This document shows, piece after piece, positions 16,203 through 25,900 of a stretch of DNA of 64,000 nt. The notes under the pieces were generated by a model. That model saw only the letters and a list, made by a program, of their open reading frames with translations. It was not told the origin of the DNA and did not search any database. The position numbers were made by a program, and so were the translations under genes. The stretch is from a virus, in the IMG/VR virus record IMGVR_UViG_3300035034_001742, positions 1 to 64,000 of that record; one strand, 5' to 3'. Numbering within the stretch: the stretch's first letter is position 1; each line of letters begins with the position of its first letter.

Positions 16203-17111
16203 TTATTTTTGCTGTTGCGGTTTTGCAGGACGATGCGATTCTTCCCAGTTTCTACGAATTTCCTCTTCGTGTGCATTTTGTCTGGTGTGACTTGGTGCTT
16301 GTCCTGCCGCTTCTAACAAGTCATCGCGAATGTTCTGATTGCGCTTTTCTAAGTTTAATATACGTGTAAAGCTGTTCTTTACAGAGGCCGTAAAGTAAGA
16401 AAAAGGATTATCACTTTTTGCTTCATTGAACTGTAATCCCATTTGCGATAGCTGTAACAATGCCTGACCTTTCATCTCGTCAATGTAAGTGTATCCGCGC
16501 CAGTTGCCACGTTGTCCATAGCGTGCAACCATCAGCAAGTACATTTCTGCAAGCTTGCGTGTTACCGAACCGTGCGTTAACGAAAACTCACCTTTGTGAT
16601 TATGCGAACGTAGCACTTCTTTAACAAACAATTTTTCTTTGTTATCATCTTCGATTTCAAAAAAACGATCACCTTCTGCTGGTTGCACTCTGTAATGCTT
16701 GAAAGGAGGAAAGTTTAATTTGACGTGACGATCGGCCACTGTCTTGTGTGTTTTTTTACGCTCCAGGTCCTCTGGTATATGATCAAACGTCATCACGCGG
16801 AATACCAAATCTTCAACTGGAATATCAGTTGGTTCAATTTTGTATACTGCTAACTTGGGTTTGGTCTTCTGTTCCATTTCTCCACGATCGAAAATCTCAA
16901 CAGCCGCCACGTGCGCTTCTTTGGAAAGACGCTTGGCTTGTGCTTCTTGTGCTTCGAAGATCTTTTCTTGTGTAATTTCGGAGAGGTTGTCAACTATGCT
17001 GTCGAACATTGTGTCGGCTTCGGTATCGTAGTCGCAAAATTGTATTTTGCTTAGATGTATCTGCTTTAACATATCCTTGTTATTGAGATAGTTCACTTTT
17101 CTTTTTGTCAT
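16203..17111 (-). CDS. 55: Late-transcription sigma factor, T4 gp55 family
   Basis: Directs host RNA polymerase to TATAAATA-type late promoters. The recognisable part is residues about 190-275, with RKLAEMYLLMVARYGQRG..WRGYTYIDEMKGQALLQL and NPFSYFTASVKNSFTRILNLEKR, corresponding to the region 2-like core. It has 302 aa, well above T4's 185, with an extra N-terminal half and a Pro/Gln-rich tail ending PQQQK. The start is ATG at 17111, preceded by AGGAG; a GTG at 17141 lies almost at the predicted transcript start and is rejected. A TTGACA-N17-TAAAAT promoter lies just upstream. Its predicted targets are the ATAAATA boxes throughout the window. Confidence 0.92.
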   Translation of the reverse strand: MTKRKVNYLNNKDMLKQIHLSKIQFCDYDTEADTMFDSIVDNLSEITQEKIFEAQEAQAKRLSKEAHVAAVEIFDRGEMEQKTKPKLAVYKIEPTDIPVEDLVFRVMTFDHIPEDLERKKTHKTVADRHVKLNFPPFKHYRVQPAEGDRFFEIEDDNKEKLFVKEVLRSHNHKGEFSLTHGSVTRKLAEMYLLMVARYGQRGNWRGYTYIDEMKGQALLQLSQMGLQFNEAKSDNPFSYFTASVKNSFTRILNLEKRNQNIRDDLLEAAGQAPSHTRQNAHEEEIRRNWEESHRPAKPQQQK

Positions 17112-17155
17112 TCGAACTCCTGTGTTCAATCCATTGGACACTTTAATTTACATGT

Positions 17156-17184
17156 ATTTTACTACAGTTTGTGTCCTTTGTCAA
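17156..17184 (-). promoter_or_regulatory. Sigma70-type early promoter for the g55-g47-g46 unit
   Basis: Minus strand: TTGACA at 17184-17179, 17 bases, TAAAAT at 17161-17156. Predicted start near 17149, giving a short leader to the g55 ATG. It is back to back with the late box at 17211. Confidence 0.8.
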
Positions 17185-17210
17185 CCTATTCCATACCAGT
17201 ATTTTTAGTT

Positions 17211-17218
17211 GATAAATA
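17211..17218 (+). promoter_or_regulatory. Late promoter for the tail-tube/hub unit, GATAAATA
   Basis: GATAAATA 26 nt before the ATG at 17244, in the gap shared with the g55 early promoter. Confidence 0.8.
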
Positions 17219-17243
17219 CAGATATAGATAAATGGAGTACCCA

Positions 17244-17852
17244 ATGACAGATATGAGATGCTCACTCAGAGCAAAAGGTTCAGGCGCAGATATTGTGTTT
17301 GGTCCAAAAGGCGATCCCAATAACATACTATCACCACTGCGGCAGGTGAATAAACTGGTGTTTCCTTACACGCCTACTATACAGACTGGCAATACAGCTG
17401 AGTACGATGAGTATTCCTATGCACAGAGCGCATTTAAGTATCCGTCTTATGTTAAATCGTACCCAAAGGAAATTATGATCTCAGGCGACTTCACTGCTCA
17501 GACTGATTTAGAGTCAAAATACATGTTGGCAGTAATGCATTTTTTCAAGTCCATTACCAAGCCGTATTTTGGTATTTCAAATCAAAGAGCCGGGTCGCCA
17601 CCAGCAGTAATACTTTTTAACTACCTCGGTGATCAGCAATTCAAAGATGTTCCTGTGATAGTAAAGGATTACAGCTACTCGCTTGAGCCCAACGTAGATT
17701 ACGTGTTTGTCGAATCGTTTAACAGCTATGTTCCTACCAAGCTAAATGTGAGTATTGTGCTCGAGTCATACTTTAATCCTGCTATAATAAGAGACAATTT
17801 CGACTTAGACAAGTTTAAAACAGGCGCCCAATTCGGACGAGGATTCATATAA
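17244..17852 (+). CDS. Baseplate tail-tube protein, gp48/gp54-like
   Basis: 202 aa. The pattern LVFPYTPTIQTGNTAEYDEY, then SGDFTAQTDLESKYMLAVMHFF, PPAVILFNYLGDQQF, and VPVIVKDYSYSLEPNVDYV is that of tail-tube-like proteins in T4-like baseplates that cap the hub and start tube growth. T4 gp48 (364 aa) and gp54 (320 aa) are longer, so the exact equivalent is open. The start is ATG 17244, six bases after GGAG (17234-17237). An upstream in-frame ATG at 17232 overlaps that ribosome site and is not used here. It is first in the late unit with gp53-like, hub and spike genes, each overlapping the next by one base. Confidence 0.68.
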   Translation: MTDMRCSLRAKGSGADIVFGPKGDPNNILSPLRQVNKLVFPYTPTIQTGNTAEYDEYSYAQSAFKYPSYVKSYPKEIMISGDFTAQTDLESKYMLAVMHFFKSITKPYFGISNQRAGSPPAVILFNYLGDQQFKDVPVIVKDYSYSLEPNVDYVFVESFNSYVPTKLNVSIVLESYFNPAIIRDNFDLDKFKTGAQFGRGFI

Positions 17853-18148
17853 TGGCAGATTTTCACAAGCAAACAAGTTTCTACAAATCTACACCAGTAA
17901 ACGATTTCTATTTAGGCCTATGGAATCCAATTGACGTACCGACCAGCATCAACGATCGCGAATATGTAATCGAAAGCAAGTACGAACAGCGACCGGATCT
18001 ATTTGCGTCACAAGAATACGGCTCCCCTAGACTGTGGTGGGTACTTGCAATGGCAAACAAGGACATACTAGTTGATCCGATTGGCGATTTCAATGCAGGT
18101 AAAATAATAACAATACCGTCCAAGGCAACAATCGAAAGGCTAGTATAA
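17852..18148 (+). CDS. 53: Baseplate wedge protein, gp53-like (LysM-type)
   Basis: 98 aa. The second half reads YEQRPDLFASQEYGSPRLWW, then VLAMANKDILVDPIGDF and AGKIITIPS, the pattern of the gp53 wedge family and of the LysM-like domain it shares. It is only half the length of T4 gp53 (196 aa), so it represents mainly that domain. T4 gp53 joins wedges around the hub. TAATG coupling on both sides places it firmly in the baseplate unit. Confidence 0.72.
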   Translation: MADFHKQTSFYKSTPVNDFYLGLWNPIDVPTSINDREYVIESKYEQRPDLFASQEYGSPRLWWVLAMANKDILVDPIGDFNAGKIITIPSKATIERLV

Positions 18149-20277
18149 TGATACCGTATCGCGAAGGACTAAAACCACAAGAAAATGTTGAAAATAAACT
18201 TGTGGCTAAACCCAGAGAAACCAAGACATCCGAAACTGATTTTTTACCCAACGTGCTCGATCAGTACGATAACACGACTTATAATCTCAAGCTGTTCATG
18301 ATATCAGAAGCTGATATCATCAGACGCAACTATGATACCAAAGACAGAGTTGTTATAGCCGAAACCGGAGTAACAACACAGATACTCATAGACGACTTAG
18401 AAATTAGAAGTTTTATTGCACCTGGAAGAAGCATCAAAAATCAGGAAGCCAATAAATTTAATTTTGTGTTACGGGAATACTACGGTGCTGGGCTGATTGA
18501 TAAAATTTTCATAGCCAGTACAGATCTTGGTATAAAAAATTATCAAAAGACTCCATATTTTCTCGAGCTAACGTTTGCAGGACGCCAAGTCGGAGATAGT
18601 TCACCGGACATCGAGTCTAAAGCATTGCGTTGGTTATGGCCAATATTCATAAGCAAAGTCGAAACAGAAGTCGATGCGTCGGGTTCGCGCTATTCAATTG
18701 AAGCAAATATATACGGAAACGTTGCCAACTGGGATGAATACGGCAGTATACCCAAGGGCATGTCAGTACAAGGCACAACTGTAAAAGAAGCTCTTACCGA
18801 TCTCCAAACAAAGCTTAATACTGCGGCAAGACAAGAAGCTGTCACAACCACTACTATTCCTGACCTATATTCGATATCAGTAGCGGCGGTATTTGGCGAT
18901 ATGAAACTCACTGAAGACAAGGGTACCAATGCCAGTGCCAAGACGTCAGCTGAAAAAAATGGCGAAGAAAAACGAGACATACGAACAATCGCACTGGACA
19001 AGCATCTACACATAGGCGAAGCAATTAATCGAATCATATCAGTTGCGCCAAAATATCAATCAATCAGTAAGAATACAAGCACTGCCAGTGAACAAGAGCC
19101 AAACGACGCCGAAAAAACAAAACTACTACATCGCATATACACTGATGCTCAAATAAATAGATTCGACTACGGAAGAGGTGATTATGCAAAGACACTTATA
19201 TATAACGTACAGCCGTACGAAATGACAAACTTGCAGTTGTCACCATCTGAAGCAATCGCCAATGGATTAAAAAAATACAAAGAGATACAAGGCAAAGGAC
19301 TAATCAGAAAGCAGTACAACTACATATACACTGGTGTAAATGACCAGGTGCTAGACTTCGACTTAAAGTTTAACTTTGGTTGGTATGTAAAGTTGCCCAG
19401 TCAAGGCGGCCTCGGTACTCAGCACTCGGGTGCTGAAGAAGGGCAACACATCACAAATGTGTTTAAAGAATACAGAAGACTGCGCGAAGAGATCAACAAG
19501 TCGCGTGAGTTGGTTGCAAATGCACCAGATACAAATTCGTTTGTTTTAGGAGGCGTTAATTCAACTGCAAACAACGAAACAGATCGCGTACAAGCCGAAA
19601 TCAATAACTCGAATATATCCGATGCAGAGAAAGCTCAATTAGAAAGACTGTTAGAGTCAGCTATATCTGCCAGATTGCCATTTGATCAGCAAAGTGCATA
19701 CAACGAACGCTATGCAAAATCACAAAACACCGGAAACAGCGTGAGACAAGATATACCACAGAGTGTAACACCCATGAATAGATTTGTGAGTGACTACAAA
19801 ATTAACAAAAAATCATTAGAGACTGCATACAGAAATTACCCAATAAGTTACGCCGAGAATAGAAAAGATACAACAGGTAGCGATTACAGTCGCAGTGTCG
19901 AAGGCAACAAAGGCGCCGGAAGACCGTATGTGAACAGCTTATTCGAACAGGCATTTGCAGGAAACACTGGAGACTTGGTAAATGTTGAAATCAAAATCAA
20001 AGGTGATCCGTATTGGCTAGAATCTCAAGAAGGTCAAGCACCACAGGGAGTGGTTAACACTCGCATCGGTCAAGTCAATTTTGTATTTAGGGTACAAACA
20101 GCAGATTTACCATCGACCACAACCGGGATAGTGGAGCACTCGAACAGCTCATTCAGTGGTGTGTACGGTGTCAAAGAAGTAGAACACAATTTCAGCGGCG
20201 GACAATTTACCCAAACTCTGTTCGCATACCGCGACCCGCAAATATTAATTACCGACGTCACAGGAGCCGACAAATAA
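18148..20277 (+). CDS. Baseplate hub subunit, gp27-like by pattern and position
   Basis: 709 aa. The N-terminal segment LPNVLDQYDNTTYNLKLFM, followed by a beta-rich region with LEIRSFIAPG and LELTFAGRQVG, is the opening pattern of hub proteins in marine T4-like phages. The C-terminus (about 600-705) is again beta-rich, with VNVEIKIKGDPYWLE and a VKEVEHNFSGGQFTQTL segment typical of hub-type domains. T4 gp27 is 391 aa; the extra length is mostly a helical, charged middle (about 230-560). It precedes the spike gene, as expected for the partner that forms the hub with it. Not confirmed beyond pattern and context. Confidence 0.65.
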   Translation: MIPYREGLKPQENVENKLVAKPRETKTSETDFLPNVLDQYDNTTYNLKLFMISEADIIRRNYDTKDRVVIAETGVTTQILIDDLEIRSFIAPGRSIKNQEANKFNFVLREYYGAGLIDKIFIASTDLGIKNYQKTPYFLELTFAGRQVGDSSPDIESKALRWLWPIFISKVETEVDASGSRYSIEANIYGNVANWDEYGSIPKGMSVQGTTVKEALTDLQTKLNTAARQEAVTTTTIPDLYSISVAAVFGDMKLTEDKGTNASAKTSAEKNGEEKRDIRTIALDKHLHIGEAINRIISVAPKYQSISKNTSTASEQEPNDAEKTKLLHRIYTDAQINRFDYGRGDYAKTLIYNVQPYEMTNLQLSPSEAIANGLKKYKEIQGKGLIRKQYNYIYTGVNDQVLDFDLKFNFGWYVKLPSQGGLGTQHSGAEEGQHITNVFKEYRRLREEINKSRELVANAPDTNSFVLGGVNSTANNETDRVQAEINNSNISDAEKAQLERLLESAISARLPFDQQSAYNERYAKSQNTGNSVRQDIPQSVTPMNRFVSDYKINKKSLETAYRNYPISYAENRKDTTGSDYSRSVEGNKGAGRPYVNSLFEQAFAGNTGDLVNVEIKIKGDPYWLESQEGQAPQGVVNTRIGQVNFVFRVQTADLPSTTTGIVEHSNSSFSGVYGVKEVEHNFSGGQFTQTLFAYRDPQILITDVTGADK

Positions 20278-22005
20278 ATGGCAACTCACACAACGACATA
20301 CAACAATAAACCCGAAGCAGGCATGTACGTGGGGTTTGTTAAAGAAGTAGTTGACGTAAAACGTGCCGGGAGACTCAAGGTATGGATACCAGAATTCCAT
20401 GGCAGAGAAGATGATCCCGGTGCTTGGATACTTTGTAACTATTGCTCACCATTCGGTGGTGCAACACCCTGGACTTCACTCTCCGAAAACGAATTTGATA
20501 GCTTTCCTAAAACTCAGCAGTCATATGGCTTTTGGGCAGTACCACCCGATAAAGAAAACGAAGTTTTGGTTGTTTTCCCAAATCGTGACTTGGGCAGGGC
20601 GTTGTGGATAGGAAGTGTGTTCAAAGAATACATGAATCACATGGTTCCGGGTGTACCATCGTCTACCAAGAACAAAAATTTTAAAGGCACTGAGCTACCG
20701 GTTGCTGAGTATAACAAATTTGATCAAGTTTCGGGAGATACTGCTAAACCGTTAGATCCGGTTAGGCCATGGCACAGAACCAGAACTGAGGCAATTGGTA
20801 ACCAGGGGTTAGTCAAAGATAAAGTACGCGGTACTAGCACAAGTGGAGCACAACGTGAGTCACCGTCGCAAGTTTACGGCATGAACACACCGGGACCAGT
20901 GCATCCTACTGTCGAGGGTGCTAGATTGGGCGGTAGTTCGTTTGTGATGGACGATGGCGAAGGCTCTGAGTACATTGGATTTAGGACACGATCGGGCGCA
21001 CAAATAAAAATTGACGAAACAAATGGCATCATGTATGCCATTAACAAGAAAGGTACGTCCTGGATACAAATGGACGAAGATGGCAATGTTGATATATTCA
21101 GTGCAGAGAGCATAAGTGCCAGATCACGCAAGGATATAAATTTCCGCGCTGATAGAGACATAAACATCGAGGCCGGTCAGAACATCAATGTAAAAGCGGC
21201 CATGGATACCGATGCAGAACTTGCAAATGTAGGCCAAGGTGCTGGACTTGGCGGTGATATAAAGATACAGGCATTAAATAATCATCATACCACAGTTGAA
21301 GAAAATCAATTTCATCTTATCAAAAACGGCAACTACGATTCGAAAATCGAAACAGGTAACTCTACCACATACATCGAAGGCACATCAAACGATACTGTAG
21401 TTGGCAATGTCATAACTGAATTTAGAGGGAACCTTGATAATAAAGTAGTGGGCAATCAAACAACAGAAGTTGCGGGCAACTTAACAGTTACCGTAGGCGG
21501 CAACCTAGTGTTTGATGTAGGTAAGGCAACAGAACTACCGGGTACATTTGGATTATCATCGTCAAATGTTCAGGTATCAACCGGCGGCGACATCGGCGGC
21601 AACGGAAATTTTATAGCCGGTGGACAAATGTTTGCTACTAACTTTAAAGCACCAGGCATTGGACTAGTAGGCCATATACACGATATATCCGCCTGGGTCA
21701 AGGCGGATACACACGGCAAGACAGTTGATCCAGGAAGTGCGGATGGTGGCAGTAGTTCAGCAAGCGGACCGAGTGGTTCTGCGCCAGGCGTCCCGGCACC
21801 ACCACTATTAGCAGAAGTTAAAGTAATGCTTGCCAAGACAGATATATTAGCAACATTCCCGAACACTTCAATTACTGCCAATGGCGGTAAAAATATAGAA
21901 ATACCAGACTGGTGGAATCGTGACATATTAGATGTAGAGACAATAGTCGAACGCCTAATGACATACGAGCCTTGTCCAGCACACTTAAATAAAGGTGACT
22001 CATAA
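20278..22005 (+). CDS. 5: Central baseplate spike, gp5/VgrG-like, without an evident lysozyme domain
   Basis: 575 aa. Residues 15-130 form an OB-fold-like domain: MYVGFVKEVVDVKRAGRLKV, WIPEFHG and PNRDLGRALWIGSVF. Residues about 215-340 contain MDDGEGSEYIGFRTRSGAQI and a beta-helix stretch with DINFRADRDINIEAGQNI. A second beta-helix-like part follows (NTSYIEGTSND to TVGGNLVFDVG). The tail has IVERLMTYEPCPAHLN, similar to the conserved THEPWPHHE ending of related spikes. No T4-lysozyme-like domain or E-D-T active site is visible, unlike T4 gp5 (575 aa by coincidence). It pierces the outer envelope during contraction. It ends at the terminator 22004-22033. Confidence 0.8.
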   Translation: MATHTTTYNNKPEAGMYVGFVKEVVDVKRAGRLKVWIPEFHGREDDPGAWILCNYCSPFGGATPWTSLSENEFDSFPKTQQSYGFWAVPPDKENEVLVVFPNRDLGRALWIGSVFKEYMNHMVPGVPSSTKNKNFKGTELPVAEYNKFDQVSGDTAKPLDPVRPWHRTRTEAIGNQGLVKDKVRGTSTSGAQRESPSQVYGMNTPGPVHPTVEGARLGGSSFVMDDGEGSEYIGFRTRSGAQIKIDETNGIMYAINKKGTSWIQMDEDGNVDIFSAESISARSRKDINFRADRDINIEAGQNINVKAAMDTDAELANVGQGAGLGGDIKIQALNNHHTTVEENQFHLIKNGNYDSKIETGNSTTYIEGTSNDTVVGNVITEFRGNLDNKVVGNQTTEVAGNLTVTVGGNLVFDVGKATELPGTFGLSSSNVQVSTGGDIGGNGNFIAGGQMFATNFKAPGIGLVGHIHDISAWVKADTHGKTVDPGSADGGSSSASGPSGSAPGVPAPPLLAEVKVMLAKTDILATFPNTSITANGGKNIEIPDWWNRDILDVETIVERLMTYEPCPAHLNKGDS

Positions 22006-22033
22006 AAAAAGCGCCATTTAGGGCGCTTTTTTT
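22004..22033. terminator. Bidirectional terminator
   Basis: GC-rich stem (gcgcc at 22011-22015 with ggcgc at 22022-22026), 6-nt loop, flanked by seven A's and seven T's. It therefore works as a classical terminator from both sides, ending the spike unit on plus and the two small genes on minus. The spike stop codon overlaps its left edge. Confidence 0.92.
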
Positions 22034-22045
22034 ACATCTTCTAAC

Positions 22046-22213
22046 CTACGATAGTCGTTTACGACATTCGGCTAATTCACCTTGCAGTTCTGTCACATTC
22101 CTTTCGAGTATGGTTTTTTCTACTTGTAGATTATGAACCATGCTTTCTAATAGCTGACATCGTGTTTGCAATTCGTTTCTCTGACGTTGTAGCTCTGCTT
22201 CCGCTTGTGACAT
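22046..22213 (-). CDS. Small coiled-coil protein, 55 aa
   Basis: ATG at 22213, stop TAG at 22046-22048. Nearly the whole peptide is one amphipathic helix with heptad spacing (MSQAEAELQRQRNELQTRC..., ending ECRKRLS), with three cysteines. The ATG follows the stop of the 76-aa gene by 5 nt, with an AAGG site, so the two are co-transcribed from the sigma70-type promoter at 22487. The bidirectional terminator is 13 nt downstream. It may dimerise; no function can be assigned. Confidence 0.65.
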   Translation of the reverse strand: MSQAEAELQRQRNELQTRCQLLESMVHNLQVEKTILERNVTELQGELAECRKRLS

Positions 22214-22218
22214 GGCAA

Positions 22219-22449
22219 TTACCTTGCGACGGCTACCAGTGCGTTGATCTCATCAAATATATCGTTAAGATCTGAAGTCGGTGTGCTAAGTACAAACTTT
22301 TTAATTTTGTAATCGTACATTCCGAATTCCCACAGTTTACCGCTCTTGGAGTGGATTGGATAAAAGCGTCTGAAACCTAAACGTCCATTGATTTCATCTA
22401 CTTCGTCGACCAAACTATTAAATAGCTGGAAGTTGATTTTTTTGCCCAT
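22219..22449 (-). CDS. Unknown small early protein, 76 aa
   Basis: 76 aa, MGKKINFQLFNSLVDEVDEI..., with a mixed alpha/beta composition and no recognisable domain. The middle WEFGMYDYKIKKFVLSTP looks like two strands. It has an ATG at 22449 about 37 nt downstream of the predicted start of a strong TTGACA-N17-TAAAGT promoter, which suggests expression early in infection. Small early T4-like proteins often redirect host functions, but nothing here shows which. Confidence 0.7.
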   Translation of the reverse strand: MGKKINFQLFNSLVDEVDEINGRLGFRRFYPIHSKSGKLWEFGMYDYKIKKFVLSTPTSDLNDIFDEINALVAVAR

Positions 22450-22486
22450 ATATTCCTCTTATCTGGCAAAGTTAAACACAGCCTGT

Positions 22487-22515
22487 ACTTTAACATGGAC
22501 AGAATAGAATGTCAA
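22487..22515 (-). promoter_or_regulatory. Sigma70-type early promoter, TTGACA-N17-TAAAGT
   Basis: Minus strand: TTGACA at 22515-22510, 17 bases, TAAAGT at 22492-22487. It drives the 76-aa and 55-aa genes and is back to back with the late box at 22548. Confidence 0.75.
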
Positions 22516-22547
22516 CCTCTATTTTTTAAAACGGTGTTTTATTTAAT

Positions 22548-22555
22548 GATAAATA
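22548..22555 (+). promoter_or_regulatory. Late promoter for the g25-g6-g7 wedge unit, GATAAATA
   Basis: GATAAATA 28 nt before the g25 ATG, in the gap shared with the early promoter at 22487-22515. Confidence 0.8.
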
Positions 22556-22582
22556 CACAAAACAATAGGATTCAACTACATT

Positions 22583-22960
22583 ATGGCACGACAAAAGTTT
22601 ATTGGCTTTAGCACTTACGGAAAGTTACGCCCACCGTTTACACTGGTTGACATTGATTTGGTTAAGCAGGATTTGCTGAACCATTTCATGACACGCAAAG
22701 GCGAGAGAGTGATGCGTCCTAACTATGGCAGTATTGCACATGAGCTTTTGTTCGAGCCGTTCGATGACTTAACTAGACAGGAAATCATCGATGACACCAT
22801 GGACATAGTCACCAGTGAACCAAGGGTGAGGTTAATAGACATGGATGTACAAGAGACAGACTACGGCATTGGCCTAGCAATTCAATTAGAATTTTTACCA
22901 TCGTACACCGTTGATCAGCTATTTGTAAAATTCGACAGAAACAATAAGGAAACACTATAA
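22583..22960 (+). CDS. 25: Baseplate wedge protein gp25
   Basis: 125 aa (T4: 132) of the GPW/gp25 family, sheath-initiating wedge subunit. Recognised from DLVKQDLLNHFMTRKGERVM, the phrase PNYGSIAHELLFEPFDD, and the EPRV motif near residue 76 that is a family hallmark. It is coupled to g6 by TAATG, the usual g25-g6 neighbourhood. Confidence 0.95.
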   Translation: MARQKFIGFSTYGKLRPPFTLVDIDLVKQDLLNHFMTRKGERVMRPNYGSIAHELLFEPFDDLTRQEIIDDTMDIVTSEPRVRLIDMDVQETDYGIGLAIQLEFLPSYTVDQLFVKFDRNNKETL

Positions 22961-25900
22961 TGTCAGCAATCGTAAGACAATCAAATTTATTTGCTGCCGA
23001 GGACTTCGTAAAAGTATACAAGTCGTTCCAGGATATTAATTTTACTTCATACGACTTTGATACAATTAGAGAATCTCTAGTTGAATACATCAGAGTACAG
23101 TATCCAGAGGATTTTAACGACTTTACTGCGGATTCGGAATTTATTGCAATTATAGAATTGCTTGCATACCTTGGTACCAGTCTTGCCTTTAGAACAGACT
23201 TAAACGCAAGAGAAAACTTGCTAGACACAGCTGAAAGACGCGAAAGTATCATACGTCTAGCACGCATGATCAGCTATCAGCCCAAGCGAAACATTGCGGC
23301 CAACGGCTTGTTCAAAGTGCGTTCTGTTGCAACCAACCAACCAATTAGAGACAGTGCCGGAAATCAGATAAATGGTCTGAATGTCACATGGAACGATCCG
23401 AATAATCCTAATTGGTACGATCAGTTTACCAGCGTACTGAATGCGTCATTGAATCCGACCAACCAATTTGGTAATCCTAGTAAATCACAGCCAATCGGAG
23501 GCATACCAACTGACCTGTACGAGCTAAACAGTGTGCTGGGCATCAACGTTGCATACAATCAGACAATCAACATCAACGGTGAAGAAGTTCCGTTTGATAT
23601 TGTTAACCCTGATTTAGATACCACTATTGTTGAACGTCACCCAGATCAAAACGAAGCGTTTAGCATGATTTACAGAAATGATAGCCTGGGTGTAGGTTCA
23701 GCAAACACAGGATTTTTCTTAAAGTTTGTACAGGGCACGCTGGTTAGTCAGGACGTGAGGTATGATTTTCCACAGCCTAACCGAGTACAAGAAATTGAAG
23801 TCGAGAACATAAACAACTCAGATGTCTATTTGCAAGAAATTAATGATCAGGGTACTGTTCTTGAGAAGTGGGCCAAGGTGCCTAGTGTAAACGGAACAAA
23901 CATCATATATAACAGCATCAATTTTGATGAGCGAAATGTATTTGAACCTATATCAGGACTCAATGACACAGTATCAGTTAAGTTCAGCGATGGTAACTTT
24001 GGTAATGTGCCAAGCGGAATATACAGATACTGGTACAGAACAAGCATCGGCAGAAACATCATTGTTCGCCCTGAAGATGCAAACAACTTACAGCTTGCAT
24101 TGCCTTATGTAGGTAAAGACGGACAGCGTTACACATTGGCCGTATCGTTTGCACTTGAAAACACAGTTGCAAACGGCGCACCACCAGAAACCAATGGCCA
24201 AGTTAAAATAAGAGCACCGCAAACATATTACACTCAGAATCGAATGATCAACAACGAAGACTACAATGTCTTTCCGTTAACGTTTGGTAACGAAATACAA
24301 AAGCTTAGAGCAATCAATAGAACTCACTCCGGGCACAGTAGATATGTACCATTGCGTGACCCAACTGGGTTTCACGACGGTATAACTGTTCTTGGTGAAG
24401 ATGGTGCAATTTACAACGAGTTTAAAAATCAGCGTAGCAAGCTTGAACTTACTGCTACATTAACCGGTGAAGTATCAGTGCAAGCGTCATTTGCATTACA
24501 AGATGCAGTTGGTAATCGCAATTTAGAAAACTTCTTTTACACTGAGTATATTCCTGCTCTTGCTGGTGCTAACCCAGGTGAATTTGTGTTAACTGGCGAA
24601 GGCGCCGAAGTTTCGTTTACGAACAATAACGACGGCGAGATTACCGATATAATTATAGACAACGGCGGCACCAATTATGTTAATCCGCGTTTGAATATAA
24701 TTCGTGCGGATGCTAGTATCAGTTTACTTAATGCCGCAATCGAGTTCGTGACCAATGACGCCGGGGTGATAACGGGTGTACAAGACCTCGACAACGCTGG
24801 TCTAGGATACGATAGTAGTGTAGATACAGTTATTATTACCGACACAGTGTGGAAAACCGCACCCGATACAATTAAAAACGAAACTGGATTTTTTATCAAA
24901 GATCAGACACAGGGTTTACCAAGTGATATTGATTACATTAGTGACTGGCCATACGGCGATGGCAATAGCGGTTCGTACCCTAATATACAGGATACCACCG
25001 GTAGCCAAGTTGTTAATCGCGCCTATCGATATATTACGCCCGGTGCCACTGTTAAGTTTGTGAATAATCCTAACCTGCCATCAGCACAACAACAAGTATT
25101 CAATACATCTGTTGTCTCGATTAATAACTTCGGGCAAGCATACAATCCTTTAATTACCGAAACCGGCACAATTCAACTTGGATCCGATGTTAAGGACCTG
25201 TGGACGCCGCTTGAAGTTAGTCCTATGTTTAGAACCAGCTTTACTGCCGCAGAACTAACTGCAATACAAATTGAGTTTGAAAATTCAACATCGTTTGCAC
25301 TAAAATATCAAGTAGAAATAGATAGCTGGGTAATTATACGCTCAGGATACGATATTGAATCCAGTTACGAATACAACGACAGCGATCCAACTGTTAATAA
25401 TATTAAAGACTGGATGGTGTATGTAGAATATCAGCCAGCCGAAGGTGGCAACAATCCTTTTTACACATTTATAACACGTGGTATAGTAACAGTATTTGAG
25501 TCACTTAACGAAGTTAGATTCTACTGGGATCCTGATAACGTTGTTATAGATTCAGTAACAGGGCGTGCCAATTTTGATAAGATTACAGTGCTGGGAATTA
25601 ACGAAGGTGTTGTGCAATCGGTCGAGTGGGACTTGTCAGGCGTGTTCACTGAAAGCGACGGGTTCCAAGAAACATCAAAGGTGGAAATATCACCAACTGA
25701 TATCAACGAAGATAACACAGCTGACAACCCTGGTAGCTTTAGAGATATTGTTGGCACAAACAACGAAGTAATATTCGAGCGTTACTTTGATATTGACGGT
25801 TATCAAAGAAGTAGACCTTGGTTAACAGGATGGGTAAGTATTGGCGTTAATACAGACTTACCCGAAGCAGAACGCACTGTTATCAGCGGTGATGGTAATT

